The translations under genes and the position numbers were made by a program. This document shows, piece by piece, positions 41,461-51,175 of a stretch of DNA of 64,000 nucleotides; positions within the stretch are counted from its first letter, which is position 1; each line of letters starts with the position of its first letter. Origin of the DNA: Fontibacterium abundans (GTDB lineage Bacteria; Pseudomonadota; Alphaproteobacteria; Pelagibacterales; Pelagibacteraceae). The stretch is taken from assembly GCA_965235095.1 (NCBI GenBank), contig OZ249405.1; one strand, written 5' to 3'. Below the pieces are notes generated by a model. It searched no databases and had not been told where the DNA came from. It was given only the letters and a program-made list of their open reading frames with translations.

Positions 41461-41835
41461 ATGTCAGACTTAAATAAAATTGTAGAAGATTTATCAAAAC
41501 TAACTGTAGTTGAAGCTGCAGAACTTTCAAAAACTTTAGAAGAAAAATGGGGAGTATCAGCAGCAGCTCCAGTTGCAGCAGCAGCTCCAGCAGCAGCAGC
41601 AGGGGGCGCAGCTGCAGAAGAAAAAAATGATTTTATAGTTAATCTTGTTTCATCAGGCGATAACAAGATTGGAGTAATTAAAGAAGTACGAGCGTTCACT
41701 GGTTTAGGTTTAAAAGAAGCTAAAGATTTAGTTGAAGGTGCACCAAAACAACTTAAAGCTGGAGTTAGCAAAAAAGACGCTGACGATGTTAAAAAGAAAC
41801 TTGAAGCAGTTGGCGCAAAAGTAGAACTTAAGTAA
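41461..41835 (+). CDS. rplL: 50S ribosomal protein L7/L12
   Basis: A 124-aa stalk protein: N-terminal dimerisation helices (about 1-32), an Ala-rich hinge (about 33-52) and the C-terminal factor-binding domain with DKIGVIKEVRAFTGLGLKEAKDLVE. The hinge is encoded by GCA-rich repeats. It is followed by a hairpin-containing 49-base gap before rpoB. Confidence 0.98.
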   Translation: MSDLNKIVEDLSKLTVVEAAELSKTLEEKWGVSAAAPVAAAAPAAAAGGAAAEEKNDFIVNLVSSGDNKIGVIKEVRAFTGLGLKEAKDLVEGAPKQLKAGVSKKDADDVKKKLEAVGAKVELK

Positions 41836-41852
41836 ATTTAAATTTTTTTTAG

Positions 41853-41876
41853 AGCCGGATAATAAAATATTCGGTT
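41853..41876 (+). promoter_or_regulatory. Hairpin in the rplL-rpoB gap
   Basis: The stem 41853-41861 with 41868-41876 (9 bp with two G-U pairs, core CCGGATA/TATTCGG) closes a 6-base loop. It lacks a T-run after it, so it fits an RNA-processing or attenuation site between rplL and rpoB better than a full terminator. Confidence 0.5.
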
Positions 41877-41884
41877 AATAAACT

Positions 41885-44800
41885 ATGTTGTTATCTTTTA
41901 CAGATAAAAAAAAAGTTCGAAAAAGTTTTGGTAAATTAGAAAATATACTTAATATTCCCGATTTAATAGAAGTCCAAGTTAACTCTTATAAAAATTTTTT
42001 AGAAGCAAACGCAGAACATAAAGTTGATTCTGGAATTACAAAAGTATTTAAAGATATTTTTCCAATAGAAGAATTTTCAGGACTTGCAACTATAGAATAT
42101 ATTTCATACCGATTTGAAAAACCCAAGTATACAGTTCAGGAATGTAATCAAAGAGGGCTTACATATTCAGCGGCATTAAAAGCAACACTTAGATTAGTTG
42201 CTTACGACATCAACGAAGAAAAACAAACTAAACAAGTTTTATCTGCCAAAGAACAAGAAGTTTATATGAGTGATATTCCTCTTATGACTCCAAGAGGAAC
42301 ATTTGTTGTGAATGGCATCGAAAGAGTTTGTGTAAATCAAATGCACAGAAGCCCAGGAGTTTTTTTTGATCATGATAAAGGAAAGACACATGCAAGTGGA
42401 AAATTATTATTTAGCTGCAGAGTTATTCCTTATAGAGGATCTTGGTTAGATTTTGAATATGACACAAAAGATATTTTAAATTTTAGAATTGATAGAAAAA
42501 GAAAGCTACCAGTAACAACATTGTTGATGGCCCTTGGTTACAATAGAGATGATATTTTAAATCTTTTTTACGAAAACATTAGATATGATTTAACTTCAGA
42601 AGATGAGTGGAAAACAAAATTTACTCCAGAAAACTTTAGAAATTATAAGTTAAAAAATGATTTGGTTAATGCTGAAACAAAAAAAATTATTATTAAGAAA
42701 GATACAAAAATTTTGTATCCAATGGCGTTAAAATTAAAAAAAGAAGGTCTTAACAGTTACTTAGTTAAGACACCTGATTTATTTGGAAAGTATTTAGCAA
42801 ATGATATTATTAATGAAAAAACAGGTGAAGTAATTGCTGAGTCCGGAGATGAAATTTCTAATGATTTAATTACTAAACTTACAGATCTTAAAACAAAAAC
42901 AATTTATCTACTTGATATTGATGGCGTAAATAGAGGGCCATTTTTAAGAAATACCTTAACTATTGATAAAAATCTTAATCAAGACGAAGCTAGTATGGAT
43001 ATTTATCGTGTTTTAAGACCAGGGGAGCCACCAACTATAGAAACAGCTAAAAATTTATTTGGAAACCTTTTCTTTAATCATACAAGATATGACCTTTCAG
43101 AAACAGGTCGAGTAAAAATGAATGCGAGAATGGACCTTGATTGTGATCCAAAATTAACCGTTCTTAGAAAAGAAGATATCGTTACCATCGTTAAACATAT
43201 GCTGGATCTAAAAGATGGAAAAGGCGAAGTAGATGACATTGACCATCTTGGAAATCGTAGACTTAGGTCTGTTGGAGAACTTGTAGAAAATCAATTTAGA
43301 ATTGGATTAATACGAATGGAAAGAGCTATTAAAGAAAAAATGGCATCTGTTGAAATTGATTCAGTAATGCCACAAGATTTAATTAACGCAAAACCAATTG
43401 CTGCATGCCTTAAAGAATTTTTTGGAACTTCTCCATTATCTCAATTTATGGACCAAACAAATCCATTAGCAGAAATTACTCATAAAAGAAGAGTGTCAGC
43501 CCTTGGGCCTGGAGGATTAAATAGAGAGAGAGCAGGATTTGAAGTTCGAGATGTTCACCCAACTCATTATGGAAGAATATGTCCCATCGAAACACCTGAA
43601 GGACCAAACATTGGATTAATTAATAGTTTAGCAACTTATTCAAGAATTAATAAATATGGCTTTATTGAAAGCCCATATAGAAAAGTTGTTAATGGGAAAA
43701 TTACAAAAGAGATTCATTATTTATCTGCAATGGAAGAAGGCAAATATACAATTGCTCAAGCAAACTCTCCTTTAAGTAAAGAAAATACTTTTGTAGATGA
43801 TTTAGTTTCTTGCAGAAAATCTTTAGGTTTTGAGTTAGCAAAACCTGAAAATGTCGACTTTATGGACGTTTCACCAAAACAAGTTGTGTCGGTTGCCGCT
43901 GCTTTAATTCCATTTTTAGAAAACGATGATGCAAATAGAGCCCTGATGGGATCTAACATGATGAGACAAGCAGTTCCTTTAATCAAAAATGAATCTCCAT
44001 TAGTTGGAACAGGTATAGAAAAAGATGTTGCTGTAGATTCTGGAGCTACATTAGTTGCAAAAAGAGATGGTGTTGTAGATAAAATTGACGGTAAAAGAAT
44101 TGTCGTTAGAGTAACTACCGAAAAAGATCTTACAAAATCTGGCGTTGATATTTACAACTTAAGTAAATTTCAAAGATCTAATCAGAACACATGCATTAAT
44201 CAAAGACCTCTAGTTAAAGTGGGTGATAAAATTAGAAAAGGCGATGTTATTGCTGATGGTCCTTCAACTCAATTTGGCGAATTAGCCTTAGGTAAAAACG
44301 TAATGGTAGCATTCATGCCATGGCGTGGTTACAATTTTGAAGATTCTATATTAATTTCTGAAAGATGTGTAACAGATGATGTTTTTACTTCAATTCACAT
44401 TGAAGAATATAGCATTATGGCCAGAGATACAAAGCTTGGTCCTGAAGAAATTACTAGAGACATCCCAAGCACTGCAGAAGAAAATTTAATAAATTTAGAC
44501 GAATCTGGCGTCGTTTATGTTGGAGCAGAAGTTAAACCTGGAGATATATTAGTTGGAAAAGTTACTCCAAAAGGAGATTCACCAGTTAATGCAGAAGAAA
44601 AATTATTAAGAGCAATTTTTGGAGAAAAAGCAATCGATGTAAGAGATTCATCTCTAAAAATGCCTTCAGGAACAAATGGCGTTGTGGTCGAAGTAAGAGT
44701 GTTTAACAGACACGGAATTGAAAAAGACGAAAGAGCAATTTCTATTGAAAGAGCTGAAATTGAGTCAGTTCAAAATGATAAAAACGCTGAAGAAGAAATA

Positions 44801-45967
44801 TTAGAATCTAACATTAAAGCGAGAGTTAAAGGCACACTAGTTTCGGCTAAAGTTGAAGAAGATTTCAAATCTTTAAAAAAAGGAACAGTTTTATCAGAAG
44901 ATAATTTATCTGAATTGACAGCAAATGAGTTATTCAAATTAGAAATAGAAGATAAAAAAGTTCAATCCAACTTAGCAATTTTAAAAGAACAATTTGTTAA
45001 AGCTAAAAAAGATATTCAAACTAGATTTGAAGATCAGGTAGATAAAATTCAAAAAGGAGATGATTTATTACCCGGTGTTATGAAAATGGTAAAAGTTTTT
45101 GTTGCTATGAAAAGAAAACTTCAGGCCGGAGATAAAATGGCAGGAAGACATGGTAATAAAGGAGTTATTAGTCGAATTGTACCAGCAGAAGATATGCCTT
45201 ACATGAAAGATGGAAGACCAGTTGACATTGTTTTAAATCCATTGGGAGTGCCAAGCCGTATGAACGTAGGTCAAATTTTAGAAACTCATTTAGGATGGGC
45301 CTGTTCTGAGATGGGAGAAAAAATTAAAAAACTAATCGAAGATGTTCAAAAAAACTCCTCTAAAAGAGAAGAATTAAAAAATTATTTAGGAAAAATTTAT
45401 AAAGGAGAGCTGGGTGATGAAATTAAAAATTTATCCGATTCAGAACTTAGTGAATTAAGTTACAATTTATCAAGTGGAGTTCCTATTGCAACGCCCGTTT
45501 TCGATGGTGCTAGCGTAAACGATGTTACTGATATGTTAAAATTTTGCGGGTTACCTGAATCTGGACAGACAGATTTATATGATGGCAGAACAGGAGAAAA
45601 AATTGATCGTCAAGTTACTGTTGGAATCATTTACATGTTGAAATTAGCGCATATGGTTGATGACAAAATTCATGCTCGTTCAACTGGTCCATACAGTTTA
45701 GTTACGCAGCAACCACTAGGAGGAAAAGCTCAATTTGGTGGTCAAAGATTTGGAGAAATGGAAGTTTGGGCATTGGAAGCTTATGGTGCTGCTTATACAT
45801 TGCAAGAAATGTTAACAATTAAATCTGACGATGTAGCTGGAAGAACAAAAGTTTATGAAACTATTGTTAAAGGTGATGATGACTTTGAATCAGGAGTTCC
45901 AGAGTCATTTAACGTTTTAATTAAAGAGATTAGATCTCTAGGTTTAAATATTGAATTAACAAATTAA
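41885..45967 (+). CDS. rpoB: DNA-directed RNA polymerase subunit beta
   Basis: The 1360-aa beta subunit has the rifampicin-pocket region (GTSPLSQFMDQTNPLAEITHKRR-type, about 515-540), GPGGLNRERAGFEVRDVHPTHYGRICPIETPEGPNIGL, and the C-terminal GGQRFGEMEVWALEAYGAA clamp contact. It forms the catalytic core with beta'. Length is in the alphaproteobacterial range. rpoC follows after 3 bases. Confidence 0.99.
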   Translation: MLLSFTDKKKVRKSFGKLENILNIPDLIEVQVNSYKNFLEANAEHKVDSGITKVFKDIFPIEEFSGLATIEYISYRFEKPKYTVQECNQRGLTYSAALKATLRLVAYDINEEKQTKQVLSAKEQEVYMSDIPLMTPRGTFVVNGIERVCVNQMHRSPGVFFDHDKGKTHASGKLLFSCRVIPYRGSWLDFEYDTKDILNFRIDRKRKLPVTTLLMALGYNRDDILNLFYENIRYDLTSEDEWKTKFTPENFRNYKLKNDLVNAETKKIIIKKDTKILYPMALKLKKEGLNSYLVKTPDLFGKYLANDIINEKTGEVIAESGDEISNDLITKLTDLKTKTIYLLDIDGVNRGPFLRNTLTIDKNLNQDEASMDIYRVLRPGEPPTIETAKNLFGNLFFNHTRYDLSETGRVKMNARMDLDCDPKLTVLRKEDIVTIVKHMLDLKDGKGEVDDIDHLGNRRLRSVGELVENQFRIGLIRMERAIKEKMASVEIDSVMPQDLINAKPIAACLKEFFGTSPLSQFMDQTNPLAEITHKRRVSALGPGGLNRERAGFEVRDVHPTHYGRICPIETPEGPNIGLINSLATYSRINKYGFIESPYRKVVNGKITKEIHYLSAMEEGKYTIAQANSPLSKENTFVDDLVSCRKSLGFELAKPENVDFMDVSPKQVVSVAAALIPFLENDDANRALMGSNMMRQAVPLIKNESPLVGTGIEKDVAVDSGATLVAKRDGVVDKIDGKRIVVRVTTEKDLTKSGVDIYNLSKFQRSNQNTCINQRPLVKVGDKIRKGDVIADGPSTQFGELALGKNVMVAFMPWRGYNFEDSILISERCVTDDVFTSIHIEEYSIMARDTKLGPEEITRDIPSTAEENLINLDESGVVYVGAEVKPGDILVGKVTPKGDSPVNAEEKLLRAIFGEKAIDVRDSSLKMPSGTNGVVVEVRVFNRHGIEKDERAISIERAEIESVQNDKNAEEEILESNIKARVKGTLVSAKVEEDFKSLKKGTVLSEDNLSELTANELFKLEIEDKKVQSNLAILKEQFVKAKKDIQTRFEDQVDKIQKGDDLLPGVMKMVKVFVAMKRKLQAGDKMAGRHGNKGVISRIVPAEDMPYMKDGRPVDIVLNPLGVPSRMNVGQILETHLGWACSEMGEKIKKLIEDVQKNSSKREELKNYLGKIYKGELGDEIKNLSDSELSELSYNLSSGVPIATPVFDGASVNDVTDMLKFCGLPESGQTDLYDGRTGEKIDRQVTVGIIYMLKLAHMVDDKIHARSTGPYSLVTQQPLGGKAQFGGQRFGEMEVWALEAYGAAYTLQEMLTIKSDDVAGRTKVYETIVKGDDDFESGVPESFNVLIKEIRSLGLNIELTN

Positions 45968-45970
45968 ATT

Positions 45971-48900
45971 ATGAGTAAAGAATTAACAAATTTATTTAAA
46001 AAAAATATTAATAAAGAAAATTTTAATAATATTAAAATTTCTTTAGCCAGTCCTGAAAAGATTAAATCTTGGTCATTTGGAGAAATTAAAAAACCAGAAA
46101 CTATTAATTACAGAACATTTAAACCTGAAAAAGATGGATTATTTTGTTCTAGAATATTTGGACCAGTAAAAGATTACGAATGTTTGTGCGGCAAGTACAA
46201 GCGTATGAAATTTAGAGGAATTATTTGCGAAAAGTGCGGAGTTGAAGTTACAAAGGCAAATGTAAGACGTGAACGAATGGGTCACGTAGAACTGTCAACA
46301 CCAGTTTCTCATATTTGGTTTTTAAAATCATTACCAAGCAGAATAGCTCTTGCAATGGATATGAAGCTTAAAGACCTTGAAAAAGTTTTATATTTTGAAA
46401 ATTTTATTGTTATTGAACCAGGATTAACAGAATTTAAGAAAAATCAATTAATTACAGAAGAAGAATTATTAAAAGCTCAAGAAAAATACGGAGAAGATCA
46501 GTTCTCAGCAGGTATTGGCGCTGAAGCTATTAGAGAAGTATTAGCTGCGATTGATTTACCAGCTGAAAGAGAAAGATTAAGAGAAGTATTGAAAACAACA
46601 ACCTCTAAAGTTGCTGAAGAAAGAACTATTAAAAGATTAAAATTAGTTGAGAATTTTATTAACTCTGGAAATAAACCTGAATGGATGATTTTAACTGTTA
46701 TACCAGTTATTCCACCGGAACTTAGACCTTTAGTTCCTCTTGATGGTGGAAGATTTGCAACATCTGATCTTAACGATCTATATCGCAGAGTGATCAATAG
46801 AAATAATAGATTAAAGAGATTAATGGAATTAAGAGCTCCAGACATTATTGTTAGAAATGAAAAACGTATGCTGCAAGAAGCAGTTGATGCTTTATTTGAT
46901 AACGGAAGAAGAGGAAGAGTAATAACTGGAACTGGTAAAAGACCTCTAAAATCTTTAGCTGACATGCTTAAAGGTAAGCAGGGACGTTTCAGACAAAACT
47001 TATTAGGAAAACGAGTAGATTATTCAGGTAGATCTGTAATTGTTGTAGGTCCAGAATTAAAACTTCATCAGTGTGGTCTTCCAAAAAAAATGGCACTGGA
47101 ATTATTTAAGCCATTTATTTATGCAAAATTAGATAAACTTGGTCTTGCTACAACAATTAAACAGGCAAAAAAAATAGTAGAAAAAGAAAAATCAGAAGTT
47201 TGGGATATTTTAGAAGAAGTTGTTAGAGAACATCCAATTCTTTTAAATAGAGCTCCAACACTTCATAGATTAGGTATCCAAGCTTTTGAACCATTATTAA
47301 TTGAAGGCAAAGCTATTCAACTGCATCCTTTAGTTACAGCCGCTTTTAACGCTGACTTTGATGGCGATCAAATGGCCGTTCACGTTCCTTTAAGTATTGA
47401 AGCTCAGTTAGAGGCAAGAGTATTAATGATGTCGACTAATAATATTTTAAGTCCATCAAATGGAAAACCTATTATCGTTCCATCTCAAGACATGGTTTTA
47501 GGAATTTATTATATGTCCCAGTTTTTTGGAGATCAAGACACTAAACCAGTCGGCTACTTCCTAAATTTAGATGAAATTGCCCAAGGACTTGAAAACAAAT
47601 CAATAAATGTTCATTCTAAAGTTGTTTCTCGATTTGAAACGGTAGATGAAAAAGGTAAGCCAGTTTTTAAAACTTATCAAAGTAGTGTTGGTAGATTTTT
47701 ATTAGCAGACGTTCTTCCAAAACATCATAAAATTTCATTTGATTTGGTAAATAAATTATTAACTAAAAAGCAAATTTCCGAACTTATCGATATTATTTTT
47801 AGATATTGCGGTCAGAAAGAGACAGTCGTTTTCTGCGATAAATTAATGACTATTGGTTTTCTTAATGCATTTAAAGCAGGAATTTCATTTGGAAAAGATG
47901 ATTTAGTTATTCCTGAATCAAAAGAAAAAATTATATCAGAAGCTAAAAAAATGGTTGAAGAGTATGAAACTCAATATTCTGAAGGTTTAATTACTAAAGG
48001 CGAGAAATATAACAAAGTTGTAGACCAATGGTCTAAATGTACAGATAAAATTGCAAGCGAGATGATGAAAAATATCTCTGCATCTAAAATCAATAAAGAA
48101 GACGGCTCAATAACAACTAACTCTATATTCATGATGGCAGATTCTGGAGCCAGAGGTTCCGCAGCTCAGATGAAGCAATTGGCTGGTATGAGAGGATTAA
48201 TGGCAAAACCATCTGGAGAGATTATTGAAACACCTATTATTTCAAACTTCAAAGAGGGATTAACAGTCTTGGAATATTTTACATCTACTCACGGAGCACG
48301 AAAAGGACTAGCGGATACAGCTTTAAAAACTGCAAACTCTGGATATTTAACACGAAGATTATGCGATGTTTCTCAGGATGTCATCGTAAGACTTAAATTC
48401 TGTGGAACTAAAAAACATATTAATATTAGCGAGATTATAGAAGGCGGTAATATCATCGTATCGTTAACAGAAAGATCTTTAGGAAGAATTGCTGCTAAAG
48501 ATATTAAAGCTCCAAACACTGGAGATGTTATCGTTAAAGCAAAACAATTAATTGAAGAAAAACAATGTGAATTAATGGATGCCGCGGGAGTTAAATCTAT
48601 AGATGTTTATTCCCCAATTACTTGCGAGGCAAAAGATGGAATTTGTTCAACTTGTTACGGAAGAGATTTAGCAAGAGGAAGATTAGTATCGATAGGAGAA
48701 TGCGTTGGAATGATTGCAGCTCAATCAATTGGAGAGCCAGGAACACAGCTTACAATGAGAACGTTCCACGTTGGAGGTACAGCACAAATTAAACAAGAGT
48801 CTTCAATAACTGCTCCTTCAGAAGGAGTATTAAAAGTTTCTAATCAAAACTTAATTGAAGATTCTAAAAAAGAATTAATAGTAATGGGAAGAAATACTGA

Positions 48901-50131
48901 AATTATTATTGAAAAAAATGGCACAAACGTTGCAATGTATAAAATTCCATATGGATCTAAACTTTTTGTAAAACCAGATCAGCCAGTTAAAAAAGGTCAA
49001 AAAATTTGTGAGTGGGATCCATATACTCTGCCAGTTATTTCAGAAACCGATGGTATCGTTAATTTTGTAGATTTAATAGATGGAGCGTCGATTACAGATT
49101 CCACTGATGAAGCTACGGGAATTTCTTCTAAAGTTGTTTTGGATTGGAGAGGCCAATCTAAGAATCTTGATCTTAAACCAAGAATTACTTTAAGAGATAG
49201 CAAAGGAAAAGTTGTTAAAAAAGCAGACGATAACGAAGCAAGATATTATTTAGTTCCAGAAACAATTTTATCAGTTGAAGACGGAGATAAAATTAATGCA
49301 GGAGATGTATTAGCTAGATTACCCAAAGCAACTTCTAAAACAAAAGATATTACCGGAGGACTACCAAGAGTCGCTGAATTATTTGAAGCAAGAAAGCCTA
49401 AAGAAGGAGCAATCATTGCAGAGAATGATGGTAAAATTGAATTCGGAAAAGAAGTTAGAGGAAAACTTAAAATTACAATTAAATCAAAAGCAGGAATTGA
49501 ATCTTCTTATTTAATTCCAAAAGGAAAACAAGTTAACTTCAATCCAGGTGAAGAAATTAAAAAAGGAGAGTATTTATTAGATGGAAGTCCAGCTCCTCAT
49601 GACATTTTAAGAATTTTAGGAGTAGAAGCTCTTGCAAATTACTTTATAGACGAAGTTCAGGAAGTTTACAGATTACAAGGAGTTATAATTAACGATAAAC
49701 ACATTGAAGTTATCGTTAGACAAATGTTAAGAAAAGTTGAAATCAAAGCTTCAGGAGACACACCTTTCTTAGTTGGAGAGTTGGTTGATAAAATTGATCT
49801 AGATGAATTAAATAAAAAATTAGTTAATGAAGGTAAAGCTCCGGCCAAAGTTGATCCGGTATTACTAGGTATTACAAAAGCTTCATTACAAACTAAATCG
49901 TTTATTTCTGCAGCTTCATTTCAAGAAACAACAAGAGTTCTTACTGAGGCAGCAATCAAAGGTAAAGTTGACGTACTTCATGGCTTGAAAGAAAACGTTA
50001 TTGTCGGAAGATTAATCCCAGCGGGAACAGGAGATAGCACATTTAAATTCTCTAAAATTGCCCGTGAAAGAGACATGGAGCTTCAAAACAGCAAAGCAAA
50101 AGCCCCTGAGCAATTAGAGGTTACTAAGTAG
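45971..50131 (+). CDS. rpoC: DNA-directed RNA polymerase subunit beta'
   Basis: The 1386-aa beta' subunit has an N-terminal zinc site (CLCGKYKRMKFRGIICEKCG), the Mg2+ loop NADFDGD near residue 461, the bridge helix and trigger loop regions (GARGSAAQMKQLAGMRGLM), and a second zinc site (CEAKDGICSTCYGRD). It forms the active site of RNA polymerase with beta. A 195-base gap with a promoter and leader separates it from rpsL. Confidence 0.99.
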   Translation: MSKELTNLFKKNINKENFNNIKISLASPEKIKSWSFGEIKKPETINYRTFKPEKDGLFCSRIFGPVKDYECLCGKYKRMKFRGIICEKCGVEVTKANVRRERMGHVELSTPVSHIWFLKSLPSRIALAMDMKLKDLEKVLYFENFIVIEPGLTEFKKNQLITEEELLKAQEKYGEDQFSAGIGAEAIREVLAAIDLPAERERLREVLKTTTSKVAEERTIKRLKLVENFINSGNKPEWMILTVIPVIPPELRPLVPLDGGRFATSDLNDLYRRVINRNNRLKRLMELRAPDIIVRNEKRMLQEAVDALFDNGRRGRVITGTGKRPLKSLADMLKGKQGRFRQNLLGKRVDYSGRSVIVVGPELKLHQCGLPKKMALELFKPFIYAKLDKLGLATTIKQAKKIVEKEKSEVWDILEEVVREHPILLNRAPTLHRLGIQAFEPLLIEGKAIQLHPLVTAAFNADFDGDQMAVHVPLSIEAQLEARVLMMSTNNILSPSNGKPIIVPSQDMVLGIYYMSQFFGDQDTKPVGYFLNLDEIAQGLENKSINVHSKVVSRFETVDEKGKPVFKTYQSSVGRFLLADVLPKHHKISFDLVNKLLTKKQISELIDIIFRYCGQKETVVFCDKLMTIGFLNAFKAGISFGKDDLVIPESKEKIISEAKKMVEEYETQYSEGLITKGEKYNKVVDQWSKCTDKIASEMMKNISASKINKEDGSITTNSIFMMADSGARGSAAQMKQLAGMRGLMAKPSGEIIETPIISNFKEGLTVLEYFTSTHGARKGLADTALKTANSGYLTRRLCDVSQDVIVRLKFCGTKKHINISEIIEGGNIIVSLTERSLGRIAAKDIKAPNTGDVIVKAKQLIEEKQCELMDAAGVKSIDVYSPITCEAKDGICSTCYGRDLARGRLVSIGECVGMIAAQSIGEPGTQLTMRTFHVGGTAQIKQESSITAPSEGVLKVSNQNLIEDSKKELIVMGRNTEIIIEKNGTNVAMYKIPYGSKLFVKPDQPVKKGQKICEWDPYTLPVISETDGIVNFVDLIDGASITDSTDEATGISSKVVLDWRGQSKNLDLKPRITLRDSKGKVVKKADDNEARYYLVPETILSVEDGDKINAGDVLARLPKATSKTKDITGGLPRVAELFEARKPKEGAIIAENDGKIEFGKEVRGKLKITIKSKAGIESSYLIPKGKQVNFNPGEEIKKGEYLLDGSPAPHDILRILGVEALANYFIDEVQEVYRLQGVIINDKHIEVIVRQMLRKVEIKASGDTPFLVGELVDKIDLDELNKKLVNEGKAPAKVDPVLLGITKASLQTKSFISAASFQETTRVLTEAAIKGKVDVLHGLKENVIVGRLIPAGTGDSTFKFSKIARERDMELQNSKAKAPEQLEVTK

Positions 50132-50184
50132 CAATTAGCTAAGCTTTTCAATATTAATTAAGCAGTTTTTTATACAACTACAAT

Positions 50185-50212
50185 TTGACCTTTCGCGTAA
50201 TTTAAGTATTAT
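50185..50212 (+). promoter_or_regulatory. Putative sigma-70 promoter for rpsL-rpsG-fusA
   Basis: TTGACC (50185-50190) and TATTAT (50207-50212) are 16 bases apart. The predicted start near 50219 gives a ~108-base leader before rpsL. It lies in the only sizable gap of the ribosomal block after rpoC. Confidence 0.65.
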
Positions 50213-50228
50213 GCCCACACTTTTTTAA

Positions 50229-50285
50229 GGTAGCAAGTAAGGCTCACGAGCACTTAAACTCCTACCAGATTTTAGGTTTCGACCT
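50229..50285 (+). promoter_or_regulatory. Candidate structured mRNA leader of rpsL
   Basis: Nested stems can be drawn: GGTAG (50229-50233) with CTACC (50262-50266), AAGT (50235-50238) with ACTT (50252-50255), and GCT/AGC around a CACG loop. A second hairpin AGGT-TTCG-ACCT is at 50274-50285 with a UUCG-type loop. This resembles an autogenous ribosomal-protein leader; ligand (S12 or S7) not known. Confidence 0.5.
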
Positions 50286-50326
50286 TATTTTCTATCCTTA
50301 AATTATTAAAATTTTTTTAAAAATTT

Positions 50327-50698
50327 ATGCCAACGATTAATCAACTCGTAAAACGAGGAAGAGTTAAACCAAAAGTAAGGAACAAAGTTCCTGCACTAGA
50401 AGCATCACCTCAAAAAAGAGGAGTGTGCACTAGAGTTTATACAACCACTCCTAAAAAACCTAACTCAGCATTACGAAAAGTTGCCAGAGTTCGTTTGTCT
50501 AACGGTTTTGAAGTTACTAGTTATATTCCAGGAGAAGGTCATAATTTACAAGAGCACTCAGTAGTCATGATTAGAGGAGGAAGAGTAAAAGATTTACCAG
50601 GTGTTCGTTATCATACTATTCGAGGAGTTCTCGATACTCAGGGCGTTACAAAAATGAAACAACAAAGATCTAAATACGGAGCAAAGAGACCTAAATAA
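50327..50698 (+). CDS. rpsL: 30S ribosomal protein S12
   Basis: The 123-aa S12 has the conserved decoding-site loop CTRVYTTTPKKPNSALRKVARVRL and the GHNLQEHSVVMIRGGRVKDLPGVRYH segment. It monitors codon-anticodon pairing. The lysine of the PKKPNS loop is the common streptomycin-resistance position and is wild-type here. rpsG follows after 2 bases. Confidence 0.99.
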   Translation: MPTINQLVKRGRVKPKVRNKVPALEASPQKRGVCTRVYTTTPKKPNSALRKVARVRLSNGFEVTSYIPGEGHNLQEHSVVMIRGGRVKDLPGVRYHTIRGVLDTQGVTKMKQQRSKYGAKRPK

Positions 50699-50700
50699 TT

Positions 50701-51171
50701 ATGTCACGAAGAAGAAAACAAACAAAGAGAGATGTAAGTCCAGATCCCGTTTATAAATCTAAAGTTGTTACTAAATTTATGAATTCTTTAATGTATCAAG
50801 GAAAAAAAACAGTAGCTGAAAAAATTTTATACAAAACTCTTGAATTAATTAAAGCTAAAACGAATGATGATCCAATCAAAGTTTTTAATGATGCACTTAA
50901 AAATGTAAAACCAAATTTAGAAGTTAAATCTAGAAGAGTTGGAGGAGCAACATATCAAGTTCCAGTAGATGTAAGAGCTGATAGAGCGCAAGCTTTAGCA
51001 ATTCGTTGGTTAATAGATGCTTCAAGAAAAAGAACAGATAAAAGCATGCAGGAAAAATTACTTAAAGAATTATTAGACGCGGCATCTAACAAGGGATCAG
51101 CAATAAAAAAAAGAGAAGACACTCACAAAATGGCAGAAGCAAATAAAGCTTTTGCGCATTTTAGATGGTAA
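50701..51171 (+). CDS. rpsG: 30S ribosomal protein S7
   Basis: The 156-aa S7 begins with MSRRRKQTKRDVSPDP and contains VKSRRVGGATYQVPVDVR and the C-terminal HKMAEANKAFAHFRW. It organises the 3' major domain of 16S rRNA and represses the str operon in E. coli by binding its mRNA. fusA starts 4 bases later. Confidence 0.99.
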   Translation: MSRRRKQTKRDVSPDPVYKSKVVTKFMNSLMYQGKKTVAEKILYKTLELIKAKTNDDPIKVFNDALKNVKPNLEVKSRRVGGATYQVPVDVRADRAQALAIRWLIDASRKRTDKSMQEKLLKELLDAASNKGSAIKKREDTHKMAEANKAFAHFRW

Positions 51172-51175
51172 ATTT

